Positions 18,661 through 27,238 of a stretch of DNA of 32,085 bases are shown piece by piece (the stretch's first letter is position 1; each line of letters starts with the position of its first letter). Origin of the DNA: Candidatus Bathyarchaeota archaeon. GTDB lineage: Archaea > Thermoproteota > Bathyarchaeia > Bathyarchaeales > Bathycorpusculaceae. Position numbers and translations under genes: made by a program. Location: contig JASEJA010000007.1 of assembly GCA_030017755.1 (NCBI GenBank), forward strand, positions 1 through 32,085. Direction: 5' to 3'. The notes below the pieces were generated by a model that saw only the letters and a program-made list of their open reading frames with translations, searched no databases and was not told the origin of the DNA.

Positions 18661-19818
18661 CTAAGGAATTATTTCGCAGCCGTTGTACTTCATGAATTTA
18701 AAGTCTTCCAACCGAATTTTCTCTTGTCTAATAAGCTTTTGTATCCTTGGCATTTCAGCGTGTATGGCTTCTATTAGATTTCTCACAGTTTTACAAACTA
18801 ATCTATAGGCAGAGGCATTCCAACGTTTAGTAACATTAGCGTATAGGCATCTTCCTCCACACGCGGTGAAAATTTCACATTTTGTACATGGTTCTCCGAC
18901 GAAAATTTTCCTAAGCCTTAAAGGGTTAACATTGCGTATGTGCCCTAAATAGTAGTTTTTCATTCCCCACATGCTTGGACATGGAATTATGTGGCCATCA
19001 GTCTGTATGGCATAATTTATCCAGCCCCCTCCACAACGCAAAAGGCTTTCCTCTTCATTGAAAATAATTGAGTTTGCTATTCCAAGAAAAGGATAAAGCC
19101 GCAAGACCGCGCAGTTCCTTTCCATAAAGTCAACCCAAAAACCCACAAGCTTACGAATTCTTGGATTATAGTTTTCTTCACTCCATTTTTTGAAGTTTCT
19201 CCGCTCGAAATCCTTCCAAAAACCAGCGTTCAACTGCCAATGTATAGAAGAGAATGGAAACTCTTTGTTCTCCACAAGCCACCTAACCTGCGTGTAAATG
19301 TCCGTCTGCTCCATAACAGTCATACGCGCAATAATTTCACCTTTAAAGCCGTTCCGCCTAATTAACTTCAAATTATCAATGACTTTTCTGAAAGTGCCAC
19401 GCCCCCTATAAAAGTCTGTTAGGGCTTCGTCGCCGTCTATGGAGACCAAAATTGTATGGAAACGATTAACATATTCTGGCTCCAACCTGTCCAGAAGCAA
19501 ACCATTCGTTTGAACAATAAAATACTTAGCCCTAACATTATCCATAAACCGCTTAATCTCATCCAAACAAAGCAATGGTTCGCCACCATAAAAAATCAAA
19601 ACGCAGTCTGCATCATGCCTACAAAACCCATCCAACAAACCAACACTATAACTTACCCTTTTAGGCAAGGAATAATCAACATCAAAACCACCAAAACCCA
19701 CATCAAAATCTTCTAAGGCTTCACCAAAACAGTATCGACACTGCAAATTACACTCCGTAGTCAACATAACATGAAAGAACACGCTTACGTCCTCCCCTAA
19801 AACAGGAAGCCTAACCAA
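18661..19818 (-). CDS. Radical SAM/SPASM putative peptide-modifying enzyme
   Basis: 385 aa, TTG start; CxxxCxxC TTECNLQCRYCFGEA; SPASM-type C-terminal cysteines (CGGGWINYAIQTDGHIIPCPS...CTKCEIFTACGGRCLYA). Resembles the archaeal AF1577-type family from memory. Confidence 0.88.
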   Translation of the reverse strand: MVRLPVLGEDVSVFFHVMLTTECNLQCRYCFGEALEDFDVGFGGFDVDYSLPKRVSYSVGLLDGFCRHDADCVLIFYGGEPLLCLDEIKRFMDNVRAKYFIVQTNGLLLDRLEPEYVNRFHTILVSIDGDEALTDFYRGRGTFRKVIDNLKLIRRNGFKGEIIARMTVMEQTDIYTQVRWLVENKEFPFSSIHWQLNAGFWKDFERRNFKKWSEENYNPRIRKLVGFWVDFMERNCAVLRLYPFLGIANSIIFNEEESLLRCGGGWINYAIQTDGHIIPCPSMWGMKNYYLGHIRNVNPLRLRKIFVGEPCTKCEIFTACGGRCLYANVTKRWNASAYRLVCKTVRNLIEAIHAEMPRIQKLIRQEKIRLEDFKFMKYNGCEIIP

Positions 19819-19821
19819 TTT

Positions 19822-21051
19822 TTAAGCATATTTTTCCTTAATCTTCTTAGCCTTCTCAATATACGCTCTAAGCTCCCGCTCACGAATCTTTTTCTCAGGC
19901 AAAGTCTCAGGAGCATACATAAGCGGAACAACAGCCAAAAACAGAAAGAGTGCGGCAAAGGAGAAAATTGCATATTCCGACACCATATTCATTATAAAGG
20001 GACCTAGTGTTACTCGCAGAAAGCCAGAAAGCGCATAAGGCAACAGTCCAAGTGCATAATATTTCTCGCTTGATTTTTCATGTGCAAGGTCTCCCCATAT
20101 TGTGAACCAAAAAATCACGCCTATTATTCCCCAAGCAATTCCGTCAATAATTGTGTACAAGTACCATGCGTAAATATTAAAGGGATAGATTCCAAGCACA
20201 GCATACCCGATACCAAAGATTATAAATCCACTTACGAGAGTTGGCTTCCGTCCAATGTTATCTGCAAGGAAACCAGCCACAAGAGCAAAAATCCCTGCAA
20301 TAATGTTGGTTACAAGAACCGAAGATTCTATAAATTCCTCTTCATAGACCCTGCTGCATATAGACCAACTCAAATAGTTAATTAACGAGAACATGGTCCA
20401 TGGAACAAAGTAAAGAAGCACTGAGCGATCTTTAAAAAGTGAAATTATGGAATAGTTTTTCTTATGTTCTCCATTTTCAAAAAGACTTCCCAATAGGAGA
20501 AAGCCTACTAAGCCAGAGAGTCTCCAAGCTGCTAATACCAGCGCATATAAAGACAGGTTTGCTGGAACTATAAATCCAAAAGCGAACACTCCAAAGAACA
20601 TCGAAAGAATTACTATTGATCCGAACCGCGCTCGGTTCTCTTCCTTCGTTACATCTGAAAAACTAGCTAGGCAGATAGGCAACCCAAGTCCAAACGACAC
20701 ACTTACTAAAGGTAGGAGGAATGACACATTGGCTATCGTTGCGTTTTCTAATATCACCAGTGATAAAGAAGAAAGTACTCCTATCAAATTCCATGTTAAA
20801 AGAAAATATTTTCGGCTAGTCAGTTTGTTTACGAGAGAAGCACCAGCCAATATGGAGACAATCGCACCTAAAAACAGTATAATGTAAAAAATCAGTTTCT
20901 CACAATAAACAAAGCATATTTCGTCAATAGCATCTCTTAGAATTGCAGAAGCGTAAAAGTACCAAACAAACACATTGGCAATCATAAGCATATTTCCTAA
21001 TGCGACCTTTAGGGGAATACCCATTTTTGTAAAAGGCAAATGCATTTGCAT
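19822..21051 (-). CDS. MFS transporter
   Basis: 409 aa, about 12 hydrophobic segments, AGFLADNIGRKPTLVSGF loop motif; 3 nt separate its stop from the rSAM start. Confidence 0.85.
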   Translation of the reverse strand: MQMHLPFTKMGIPLKVALGNMLMIANVFVWYFYASAILRDAIDEICFVYCEKLIFYIILFLGAIVSILAGASLVNKLTSRKYFLLTWNLIGVLSSLSLVILENATIANVSFLLPLVSVSFGLGLPICLASFSDVTKEENRARFGSIVILSMFFGVFAFGFIVPANLSLYALVLAAWRLSGLVGFLLLGSLFENGEHKKNYSIISLFKDRSVLLYFVPWTMFSLINYLSWSICSRVYEEEFIESSVLVTNIIAGIFALVAGFLADNIGRKPTLVSGFIIFGIGYAVLGIYPFNIYAWYLYTIIDGIAWGIIGVIFWFTIWGDLAHEKSSEKYYALGLLPYALSGFLRVTLGPFIMNMVSEYAIFSFAALFLFLAVVPLMYAPETLPEKKIRERELRAYIEKAKKIKEKYA

Positions 21052-21061
21052 TGAGCGCTCA
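21036..21061. promoter_or_regulatory. Tandem perfect palindromes at the MFS-rSAM operon 5' end
   Basis: GCAAATGCATTTGC (21036-21049) and TGAGCGCTCA (21052-21061), both perfect. Confidence 0.45.
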
Positions 21062-21148
21062 GAATTTTGTATAACCCGATTTCAGATAAAGATTTAGTAT
21101 TTAGAATATGGAGTTCCAATACATAAAGCGCAAAGCTTTTAAGTCTTA

Positions 21149-21235
21149 ATGTTCAACAATAATACAGTTGGCGGGAGGAAGATGAAGGCTCGAAAAAAGC
21201 CAATACGGCTATTTGGCGGACGTCTCTGGTTGTAG
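21149..21235 (+). CDS. Candidate micropeptide / RiPP precursor
   Basis: In-frame ORF MFNNNTVGGRKMKARKKPIRLFGGRLWL* from 21149 (28 aa), or MKARKKPIRLFGGRLWL* from 21182 (17 aa) preceded by GGGAGG (21173-21178). TATA-like stretches at about 21119-21127 and 21135-21143. Confidence 0.45.
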   Translation: MFNNNTVGGRKMKARKKPIRLFGGRLWL

Positions 21236-21267
21236 ACTAGCTTTTATAGGTTAGCTAGAGCTAGTCT
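21234..21267. terminator. Inverted repeat at convergent 3' ends of the micropeptide ORF and polyprenyl synthase
   Basis: AGACTAGCT (21234-21242) / AGCTAGTCT (21259-21267), 9-bp perfect arms, 16-nt loop. Confidence 0.4.
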
Positions 21268-22233
21268 TAATAGGTCCCTTAATAAATTGATGCTTTTACA
21301 TCTTTTATATTTGCTTAATATATTTTTTCCCTCTTCTATCAAACTCCGCATTTCAGCCCTAAAAATTTGAACCTCTTTTGTTTCTAACACGACATCTGCT
21401 ACTTCCATTGCGTCATCATCTGTTAACTCCTTTTTCTTGAGCAAATGCGTTATTTTTTCCTTTGCTTTTGGATTACACATGGCATACAACATTGGTAATG
21501 GCAAACATTCGTTGTCTCTTCTGTTCCTAAGTTCTTCTGCCTCGAAAATATCTACAAACTCGTCTCTAATATTCATTAGCATACCAAATATTCTGCCGAT
21601 CTTCCCCCACTCTTCAACTTCCTCTTGTGTTGCGCCTCCAACCACGGCGCCAATGCGCGCCGTGGCTTCTGCGACGGCTGCTTTCCTTCTGATTATGTCT
21701 AGATACTCTTCCGGAGTCAAGTTCCAGTTGCCTTTAAGGCTAGCTTCTTTCGCTTCTGCTGTTCCAAGTTCAAAAAAGCCTCGTTTTAAGAGTTCTTGCA
21801 CAGTCTTTTCATGTTCTTTTGGTAGTGTTTCACATGCAGCATTCAGAAGTGTAAGTCCTTCAAACAATAACGCATCGCCCGCGAGAAGCGAAATGTCTTG
21901 TCCAAACTTGCCGAATGCTGTTGCCTTTGAGCCTTTCGTTTTAGATTTGTCTATAATATCATCATGTATATCCGCTGCCCCTGTAAGAAGCACCAATGCA
22001 GCGCCTATTGACGCTGTCTTTTCTGGATTGCCGCCAACAGCTTCACATGCAATCGCAAGCAGCGCAGGATGTTGAAAATTACGCCATTCTTGAATAAAAT
22101 AACTTACGGCTTCGTGGAGGGTTTTGTGTTCAAACTTTTCCTTCGTTGTGATTTCTTTTGCAATTTCGTAAGCTTTTCTTCCTAGCCGCTCAATTTCTTT
22201 TTGTATTTTCTCAACTGCTTCTTTGCTGCTCAT
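21244..22233 (-). CDS. Polyprenyl (geranylgeranyl-type) diphosphate synthase
   Basis: 329 aa; first Asp-rich motif DIHDDIIDKS, second motif variant NIRDEFVDIFE. Confidence 0.88.
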   Translation of the reverse strand: MSSKEAVEKIQKEIERLGRKAYEIAKEITTKEKFEHKTLHEAVSYFIQEWRNFQHPALLAIACEAVGGNPEKTASIGAALVLLTGAADIHDDIIDKSKTKGSKATAFGKFGQDISLLAGDALLFEGLTLLNAACETLPKEHEKTVQELLKRGFFELGTAEAKEASLKGNWNLTPEEYLDIIRRKAAVAEATARIGAVVGGATQEEVEEWGKIGRIFGMLMNIRDEFVDIFEAEELRNRRDNECLPLPMLYAMCNPKAKEKITHLLKKKELTDDDAMEVADVVLETKEVQIFRAEMRSLIEEGKNILSKYKRCKSINLLRDLLRLALANL

Positions 22234-22244
22234 ATTAATCGGTT

Positions 22245-22571
22245 TTATTTTATATTTTGTTTTGATATTTGTTCTTTTAGTATGCTGTTATACGCGTCAA
22301 TATATTCCATTCCTTTTTCTGTTATTGTGTATATTTTTCTTGTTCTTCCGCCTTGTTGTTGTTTTTGGCTTTTTAGGAAGCCTTTTTGTTCTAACGCATT
22401 TAACAGTGGGTATAGGGCTCCGTGGCGTAGTTTTACGCCTGTTGTGGCTTCTATTTGTTTTTTTATTTTGTAACCCCACATTGGTTCTGCAGTTAGCAGC
22501 CTTAGTGTTTGGATGTCTAGTAGGTTTCTGGTTATGCGTTGAACAATTTCTTTTCTGAACTGTTCAGTCAT
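22245..22571 (-). CDS. PadR-family transcriptional regulator
   Basis: 108 aa; LTAEPMWGYKIKKQIEATTGVKLRHGALYPLLNALEQKGFLKSQKQQQGGRTRKIYTITEKG. Confidence 0.9.
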   Translation of the reverse strand: MTEQFRKEIVQRITRNLLDIQTLRLLTAEPMWGYKIKKQIEATTGVKLRHGALYPLLNALEQKGFLKSQKQQQGGRTRKIYTITEKGMEYIDAYNSILKEQISKQNIK

Positions 22572-22734
22572 TTATTTTCACGTTTTATGTGTTCTGTTTC
22601 TGACTTATTTCATGTTTCGCCTTATTTGTTTTATGTATGGTGTGGAATATTTCTGTTATGTGCTTGTATGCTTTTTTATGTTTGTGTTAAGCATGAACCT
22701 TTATATTGTCGTTTAGGCTTTATAGAGTCTTGAG

Positions 22735-22768
22735 ATATGTCTAAAAAGAGACATATTGTACACGTGTA
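22735..22768. promoter_or_regulatory. Candidate PadR operator upstream of padR-2
   Basis: ATATGTCT (22735-22742)-N6-AGACATAT (22749-22756), then perfect palindrome TACACGTGTA (22759-22768), downstream of TATA-like CTTTATAG. Confidence 0.5.
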
Positions 22769-22802
22769 GAACAAAAAAACACATTAAAGGAAGGATAAAA
22801 TA

Positions 22803-23222
22803 ATGGTTAACAACTCAAAAGAAGTTCAAGTCAAATTGATGAAAGGCTTACTAGACCTAATAGTGCTCCAGTTTCTAAGCTCGCAGCCAATGCACGGCTA
22901 CCAGATAATCACAAAAGTACGCAAGACTTTTGGGGTCTATTTTGGACCAAGCACAATTTATCCGCTCCTAAACGCCTTAGAAAAGAAGGGATACGTGAAA
23001 AGTGAATGGAATATGAACAGCGAAAGACCGAGGAAAGTTTACAAGTTAACATCTGAGGGACAAAGCCTACTGAACTTCACAGAGGACTCGCTTAACTTCA
23101 TCTGCCGAAAAATTGGAACGCAAAGACTACCGAAAGGCGGTTTGGGAGAGGAAAACGCTCCTCAGCCAGCTTTGCGTCCTTTCCTAAAGAAAATTGAAGA
23201 AAAGCCAGTGCTCAAACTGTAA
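22803..23222 (+). CDS. PadR-family transcriptional regulator
   Basis: 139 aa; LSSQPMHGYQIITKVRKTFGVYFGPSTIYPLLNALEKKGYVKSEWNMNSERPRKVYKLTSEG; AAGGAAGG SD upstream. Confidence 0.92.
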   Translation: MVNNSKEVQVKLMKGLLDLIVLQFLSSQPMHGYQIITKVRKTFGVYFGPSTIYPLLNALEKKGYVKSEWNMNSERPRKVYKLTSEGQSLLNFTEDSLNFICRKIGTQRLPKGGLGEENAPQPALRPFLKKIEEKPVLKL

Positions 23223-23278
23223 AGTGCCCCAAACATTTTAAACTCAGATTACAAAAGCCAGCTAAACGTATTCTTTTT

Positions 23279-24604
23279 ATGTTAATTTTTCATCATAAAC
23301 TAAATGGGGTGCTTTTGGAAAAGGCGGATACTCTGATTTATGGATGCACCGTTTTGCCCATGAATGGTAAATATTTCATAGAAGATGGCGCCATAGCCAT
23401 AAAGGATGGAAAAATAGTTTTCGTTGGCAAAGCTTCACTTGTAACCAGCATTAAAGCTGAGAACAGAATAAATGCTAAGGGAAAAGTTGCCATGCCAGGC
23501 TTAATTAACTGTCACACTCATGCGCCAATGACATTATTTCGCGGATTCGCCGAAGACAAGCCATTAACTGTTTGGTTAAGGGAAGCCATTTGGCCTTTAG
23601 AAGCTAAGCTTAGAGCTGAAGACGTTTATGTTGGAGCCCTTTTAGGCTGTTTGGAGATGATTAAAAGCGGAACAACATGTTTCGCTGACATGTATTTTCA
23701 CGAGGAAATAGTTGCAAGGGCTGTGGAGCAAAGCCGAATAAGGGCAGCTTTAGCCCAAGGCATAATCGAGGCTGGAAATAAAGAGTTAGGAAGGAAAATG
23801 TTCAGGGAAAGCGTGGGTTTCGCTAAAAAATTTAATGGGCACGCTGATGGCAGAATAACAGTCTTGCTTGGTCCTCATGCGGTTTACAGTTGCAGTCAAG
23901 ACTTGCTTAGAGAAGTAAGCGAAAAGGCTTCTGAACTTGGAGTTGGCGTGCATATGCATTTGGCTGAATCAAAAGAAATTTTGCAGGGTGTTAGCGAAGT
24001 GGAATTTCTTGAGGAAATAGGTTTTTTTAAGAGTTGTGTTTTAGCTGCTCACTGCATAAACCTAACAGAGAACGATATGCACATACTTTCTAAGAGAGGC
24101 GTCAATGTAGTTCATGTTCCAGTGGCTAACATGAAACTCGGCTTGGGAGCAGCTAGAATAAAAGACTTAATCAGTTTAGGCGTTAATGTGTGTTTGGGGA
24201 CGGATGGACCAGCAAGCAATAATACCCTTGATATGTTTGAAACTGTGAAATTTGCGGCGTTGCTTCAAAAACTTACGTATATGAACCCGACGGTTTTGTC
24301 TGCTTATGAAGTTTTGAAGATGGCAACTATGAATGGCGCAAAAGCTTTAGGGCTTGCGGACAAAGTTGGTTCGCTTGAAATTGGAAAAAGGGCTGATTTA
24401 ATATTAATTGACTTTTCAAAGTCGCATTTGAAACCCTTACATGACGTGTTTGCGAGTCTTGTTTATTCCGCTCGTGGAAGTGATGTTGACACTGTTATTG
24501 TTGATGGAAAAATCATAATGGAAAATCGGCATGTGAAGTCGTTGGATGAGATAAGCATAATCGAAGAAGCCGAGAAGACAGCCGCAGATTTGCTTGCAAG
24601 ATAG
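23279..24604 (+). CDS. Amidohydrolase, 5'-methylthioadenosine/S-adenosylhomocysteine deaminase-like
   Basis: 441 aa; MPGLINCHTHAPMTLFRGFAEDKPLTVWL, VHMHLAESKEIL, LAAHCINLTENDM, LGTDGPASNN. Confidence 0.9.
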   Translation: MLIFHHKLNGVLLEKADTLIYGCTVLPMNGKYFIEDGAIAIKDGKIVFVGKASLVTSIKAENRINAKGKVAMPGLINCHTHAPMTLFRGFAEDKPLTVWLREAIWPLEAKLRAEDVYVGALLGCLEMIKSGTTCFADMYFHEEIVARAVEQSRIRAALAQGIIEAGNKELGRKMFRESVGFAKKFNGHADGRITVLLGPHAVYSCSQDLLREVSEKASELGVGVHMHLAESKEILQGVSEVEFLEEIGFFKSCVLAAHCINLTENDMHILSKRGVNVVHVPVANMKLGLGAARIKDLISLGVNVCLGTDGPASNNTLDMFETVKFAALLQKLTYMNPTVLSAYEVLKMATMNGAKALGLADKVGSLEIGKRADLILIDFSKSHLKPLHDVFASLVYSARGSDVDTVIVDGKIIMENRHVKSLDEISIIEEAEKTAADLLAR

Positions 24605-24659
24605 TTAATCTTATTTATTTACTTAATTATTGTATTTGCTTCAACGTCTGGGTCCAGAA

Positions 24660-25616
24660 ATGCCACCGATAATTCGAATGGTCAACTTAACAAAAAAGTT
24701 TGGAGAGTTCACGGCAGTTGACCATCTGAACCTGGAAGTTGAGGAAGGCGAAATCCTCGGGCTTCTCGGTCCAAATGGAGCTGGAAAAACTACAACCTTG
24801 CTTATGTTAACAACCGTTATAAAACCTACTGAAGGAACAGCATTTGTTGGTCCTTATGATGTTGGTCAAGAGCCTGACAAGGCTAGAACGCTTATTGGCA
24901 TGGCTTTTCAAGAGCCCAAACTTTTATGGGTTGATTCGCCTTGGGACATTCTTAATTGGCATGCTAAAGTTTGTGGTTTATCAGCTGAGGAGCGTAAAAA
25001 GAAGGTTCGCTGGGTTTTAGAGCAGGTTGAATTGTGGAATGACCGACTTAAGAGTGTTCATGCTTTTTCTGGTGGGATGCGTAAAAGGGTTGAAATAGCT
25101 AAAATTCTAATTCAGAGACCAAAAATAGCTATTGTTGATGAACCAACAGCCCAGATTGATATTGTTGGAAAACATAGAATATGGAATATGCTCCGCGAAT
25201 TGAGGGATGAAGGTTCAACCATACTGTTGGCGACCAATGAGCTTTACGAGGCTGACGTGCTCTCAGACCGTGTTGCCATAATGCACAAAGGCAAGCTTCT
25301 TGTCTGCGACGAACCCAAAAAGCTGAAGGATAGCATTCCAGGCGGGGATGTTGTAGAAATAGCTTTAGAAAAGGATATTACTACGGCGGCGCTTGCGAAG
25401 TTGAAGGAAATCCCTCGTGTGGTGAATGTTTTAACCATAAAGCAGAACCAATTGAAAATCTACCTAAATCAGGCGGAGGAGGTGCTTCCAAAAATAACAG
25501 AATTTTTCATGAAAGAGCGGTTGCAAGTAAAATCCATACGCATGAGTGAGCCATCGCTTGATGATGTTTTTGCACATTATACAGGTTTGACAATTGAAGA
25601 GGCTCAGAGGGAATGA
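24660..25616 (+). CDS. ABC transporter ATP-binding protein (DrrA/CcmA-like)
   Basis: Walker A GPNGAGKTT, signature AFSGGMRKRVEIA, Walker B IAIVDEPTAQID. The ORF is open from 24630; ATG 24660 is likely. Confidence 0.93.
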   Translation: MPPIIRMVNLTKKFGEFTAVDHLNLEVEEGEILGLLGPNGAGKTTTLLMLTTVIKPTEGTAFVGPYDVGQEPDKARTLIGMAFQEPKLLWVDSPWDILNWHAKVCGLSAEERKKKVRWVLEQVELWNDRLKSVHAFSGGMRKRVEIAKILIQRPKIAIVDEPTAQIDIVGKHRIWNMLRELRDEGSTILLATNELYEADVLSDRVAIMHKGKLLVCDEPKKLKDSIPGGDVVEIALEKDITTAALAKLKEIPRVVNVLTIKQNQLKIYLNQAEEVLPKITEFFMKERLQVKSIRMSEPSLDDVFAHYTGLTIEEAQRE

Positions 25617-26398
25617 TAAGCCTAAAAAAGGTTTGGACTGTAGCTGAAAGAGACATTCGGATGTTTCTTCGTTACAAGTTTCTTTTGATAATGCGTGCCA
25701 TATGGTTTGTTTCTCAAATAGCCCTCTTTGGTTTGGTTGTTAACAGAATGTTTCGTCCAGACGTTCAAAGCGCTGTTGGTGGGAACTATTTCAATTATTA
25801 TGCTGCTGGAATAATAATAACAATGTTGTATTCAACAACAGTTTTCATTGGATACGACATTTATGAGGAGGCTGACCATGGCGTCATAGAATATCTCCTA
25901 AGCGTTCCAGTTTCCCGTAAGGAACTGGTTCTTGGAAGGTCTATTGGTGGAGGCTTAAGAAGTTTCTTGTATGTTGGTCCAATGATGCTATTCGTCTTAT
26001 ATTTAATTGGAGTTTCAAATGTTCTGCAGCTTTTTGCGGCTTTGTTATCGCTTTTTCTTTTCACTTTTGGTGTGGCTGGTTTCAGCATAACATTGGCTGT
26101 TAGCATAAAATCCTCAGACAGATTTGATATTTTAATGGGCGTCATCGACGCTTTAATAGTTAGATTAAGCACGACACTTTATCCAATAGCTTATATGCCT
26201 TCACCTTATCAGGGAATTGCGTCAATTAATCCTCTAACTTTTGCTGCTGACCTCTTCAGATGGGGTGCTGGATTGGAATCAGCAGCACTTGTGCCGCCGA
26301 TGCTAGCGGTTCTTAGCATAGTTGTTTTCTTTTCAATGTTCACTTTTTTTGGCATATTCTTGCATGAGCGGAAACTGGAGGGTGGGGGTTGGCAATAA
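25613..26398 (+). CDS. ABC-2 type permease
   Basis: 261 aa, six hydrophobic segments, DIYEEADHGVIEYLLSVPVSRKELVLGR; ATGA overlap with the ATPase gene. Confidence 0.88.
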   Translation: MISLKKVWTVAERDIRMFLRYKFLLIMRAIWFVSQIALFGLVVNRMFRPDVQSAVGGNYFNYYAAGIIITMLYSTTVFIGYDIYEEADHGVIEYLLSVPVSRKELVLGRSIGGGLRSFLYVGPMMLFVLYLIGVSNVLQLFAALLSLFLFTFGVAGFSITLAVSIKSSDRFDILMGVIDALIVRLSTTLYPIAYMPSPYQGIASINPLTFAADLFRWGAGLESAALVPPMLAVLSIVVFFSMFTFFGIFLHERKLEGGGWQ

Positions 26399-27162
26399 AA
26401 CCAGTGCTGCATATTGTTCAGAGAGATTTCAAGTATTTCTTCCGTTATAAATGGTGGGTTGCGGGAATGATAAGCATGAACCTTGCCGACCTTTTTATAA
26501 TGGCAATAGTTTACACAAGAATGGTTAATCCAGATATCATAACAGATTACTTTGTTTTCTTTGCTCCAGGCTTGACTATAACTGCTCTTTTTGCTGCAGC
26601 TTTTATGATTGGAAGGGAAATCAACATGGAAGTTAGGCGGGAGATTTCCCATTACATGTTAAGTTTGCCTATAAAAAGATGGGAGTTGGCTATTGGGAGG
26701 GTTTTGGCTGGCGGGCTTAGGGGAATCATTTACATGGCTCCGCTTCTCGTTACAACTCTGATAATAACTTACATTTACACAAGCGTCTTTCCTCATCCAC
26801 TGCAGTTTTTAACGATAGTTTTGGCTTTATTTTTGATATCTATTGGGACTTCTGGTTTAAGCATAGCCCTTGCCGTGTCAACAACAAGCTTTGAGAAGTA
26901 CATAACAGCCAGAGGCGTTGTCTACTATGTGCTTTTCTTCTGTAGCACAGTATTTTATCCCATGAACCTTATACAAACTGCGTTGCCTCAGCTAGTGTTA
27001 TTAGCGCAATATAATCCTTTAAGCTGCGGCGCAGACCTTTCAAGGGCTTTTCTCTTGGGAAATCCGCCCTTCTCGCCTTTTATGCTGGTTGACATAGCTT
27101 TGTTTGCGTTAATTTTTGCTTCCCTTGCAACATTTGCTTATATGAAAGTAACTCAAAAGTGA
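26389..27162 (+). CDS. ABC-2 type permease
   Basis: 257 aa, REINMEVRREISHYMLSLPIKRWELAIGRVLAGG; overlaps the previous ORF by 10 nt, TTG start. Confidence 0.87.
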   Translation: MAIKPVLHIVQRDFKYFFRYKWWVAGMISMNLADLFIMAIVYTRMVNPDIITDYFVFFAPGLTITALFAAAFMIGREINMEVRREISHYMLSLPIKRWELAIGRVLAGGLRGIIYMAPLLVTTLIITYIYTSVFPHPLQFLTIVLALFLISIGTSGLSIALAVSTTSFEKYITARGVVYYVLFFCSTVFYPMNLIQTALPQLVLLAQYNPLSCGADLSRAFLLGNPPFSPFMLVDIALFALIFASLATFAYMKVTQK

Positions 27163-27238
27163 CCATGGTTAAATTTATGAATATGAACAGCGTATTTTCT
27201 TTCCTTCAACATTAAAATTTGATTGGAAGGTTTAACTA

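Noticed and set aside
21437-22075. 212-aa + strand ORF antisense to the polyprenyl synthase gene
   Set aside because: Ser/Ala/Phe-rich shadow translation of a clearly coding opposite strand; no recognisable domain or SD.
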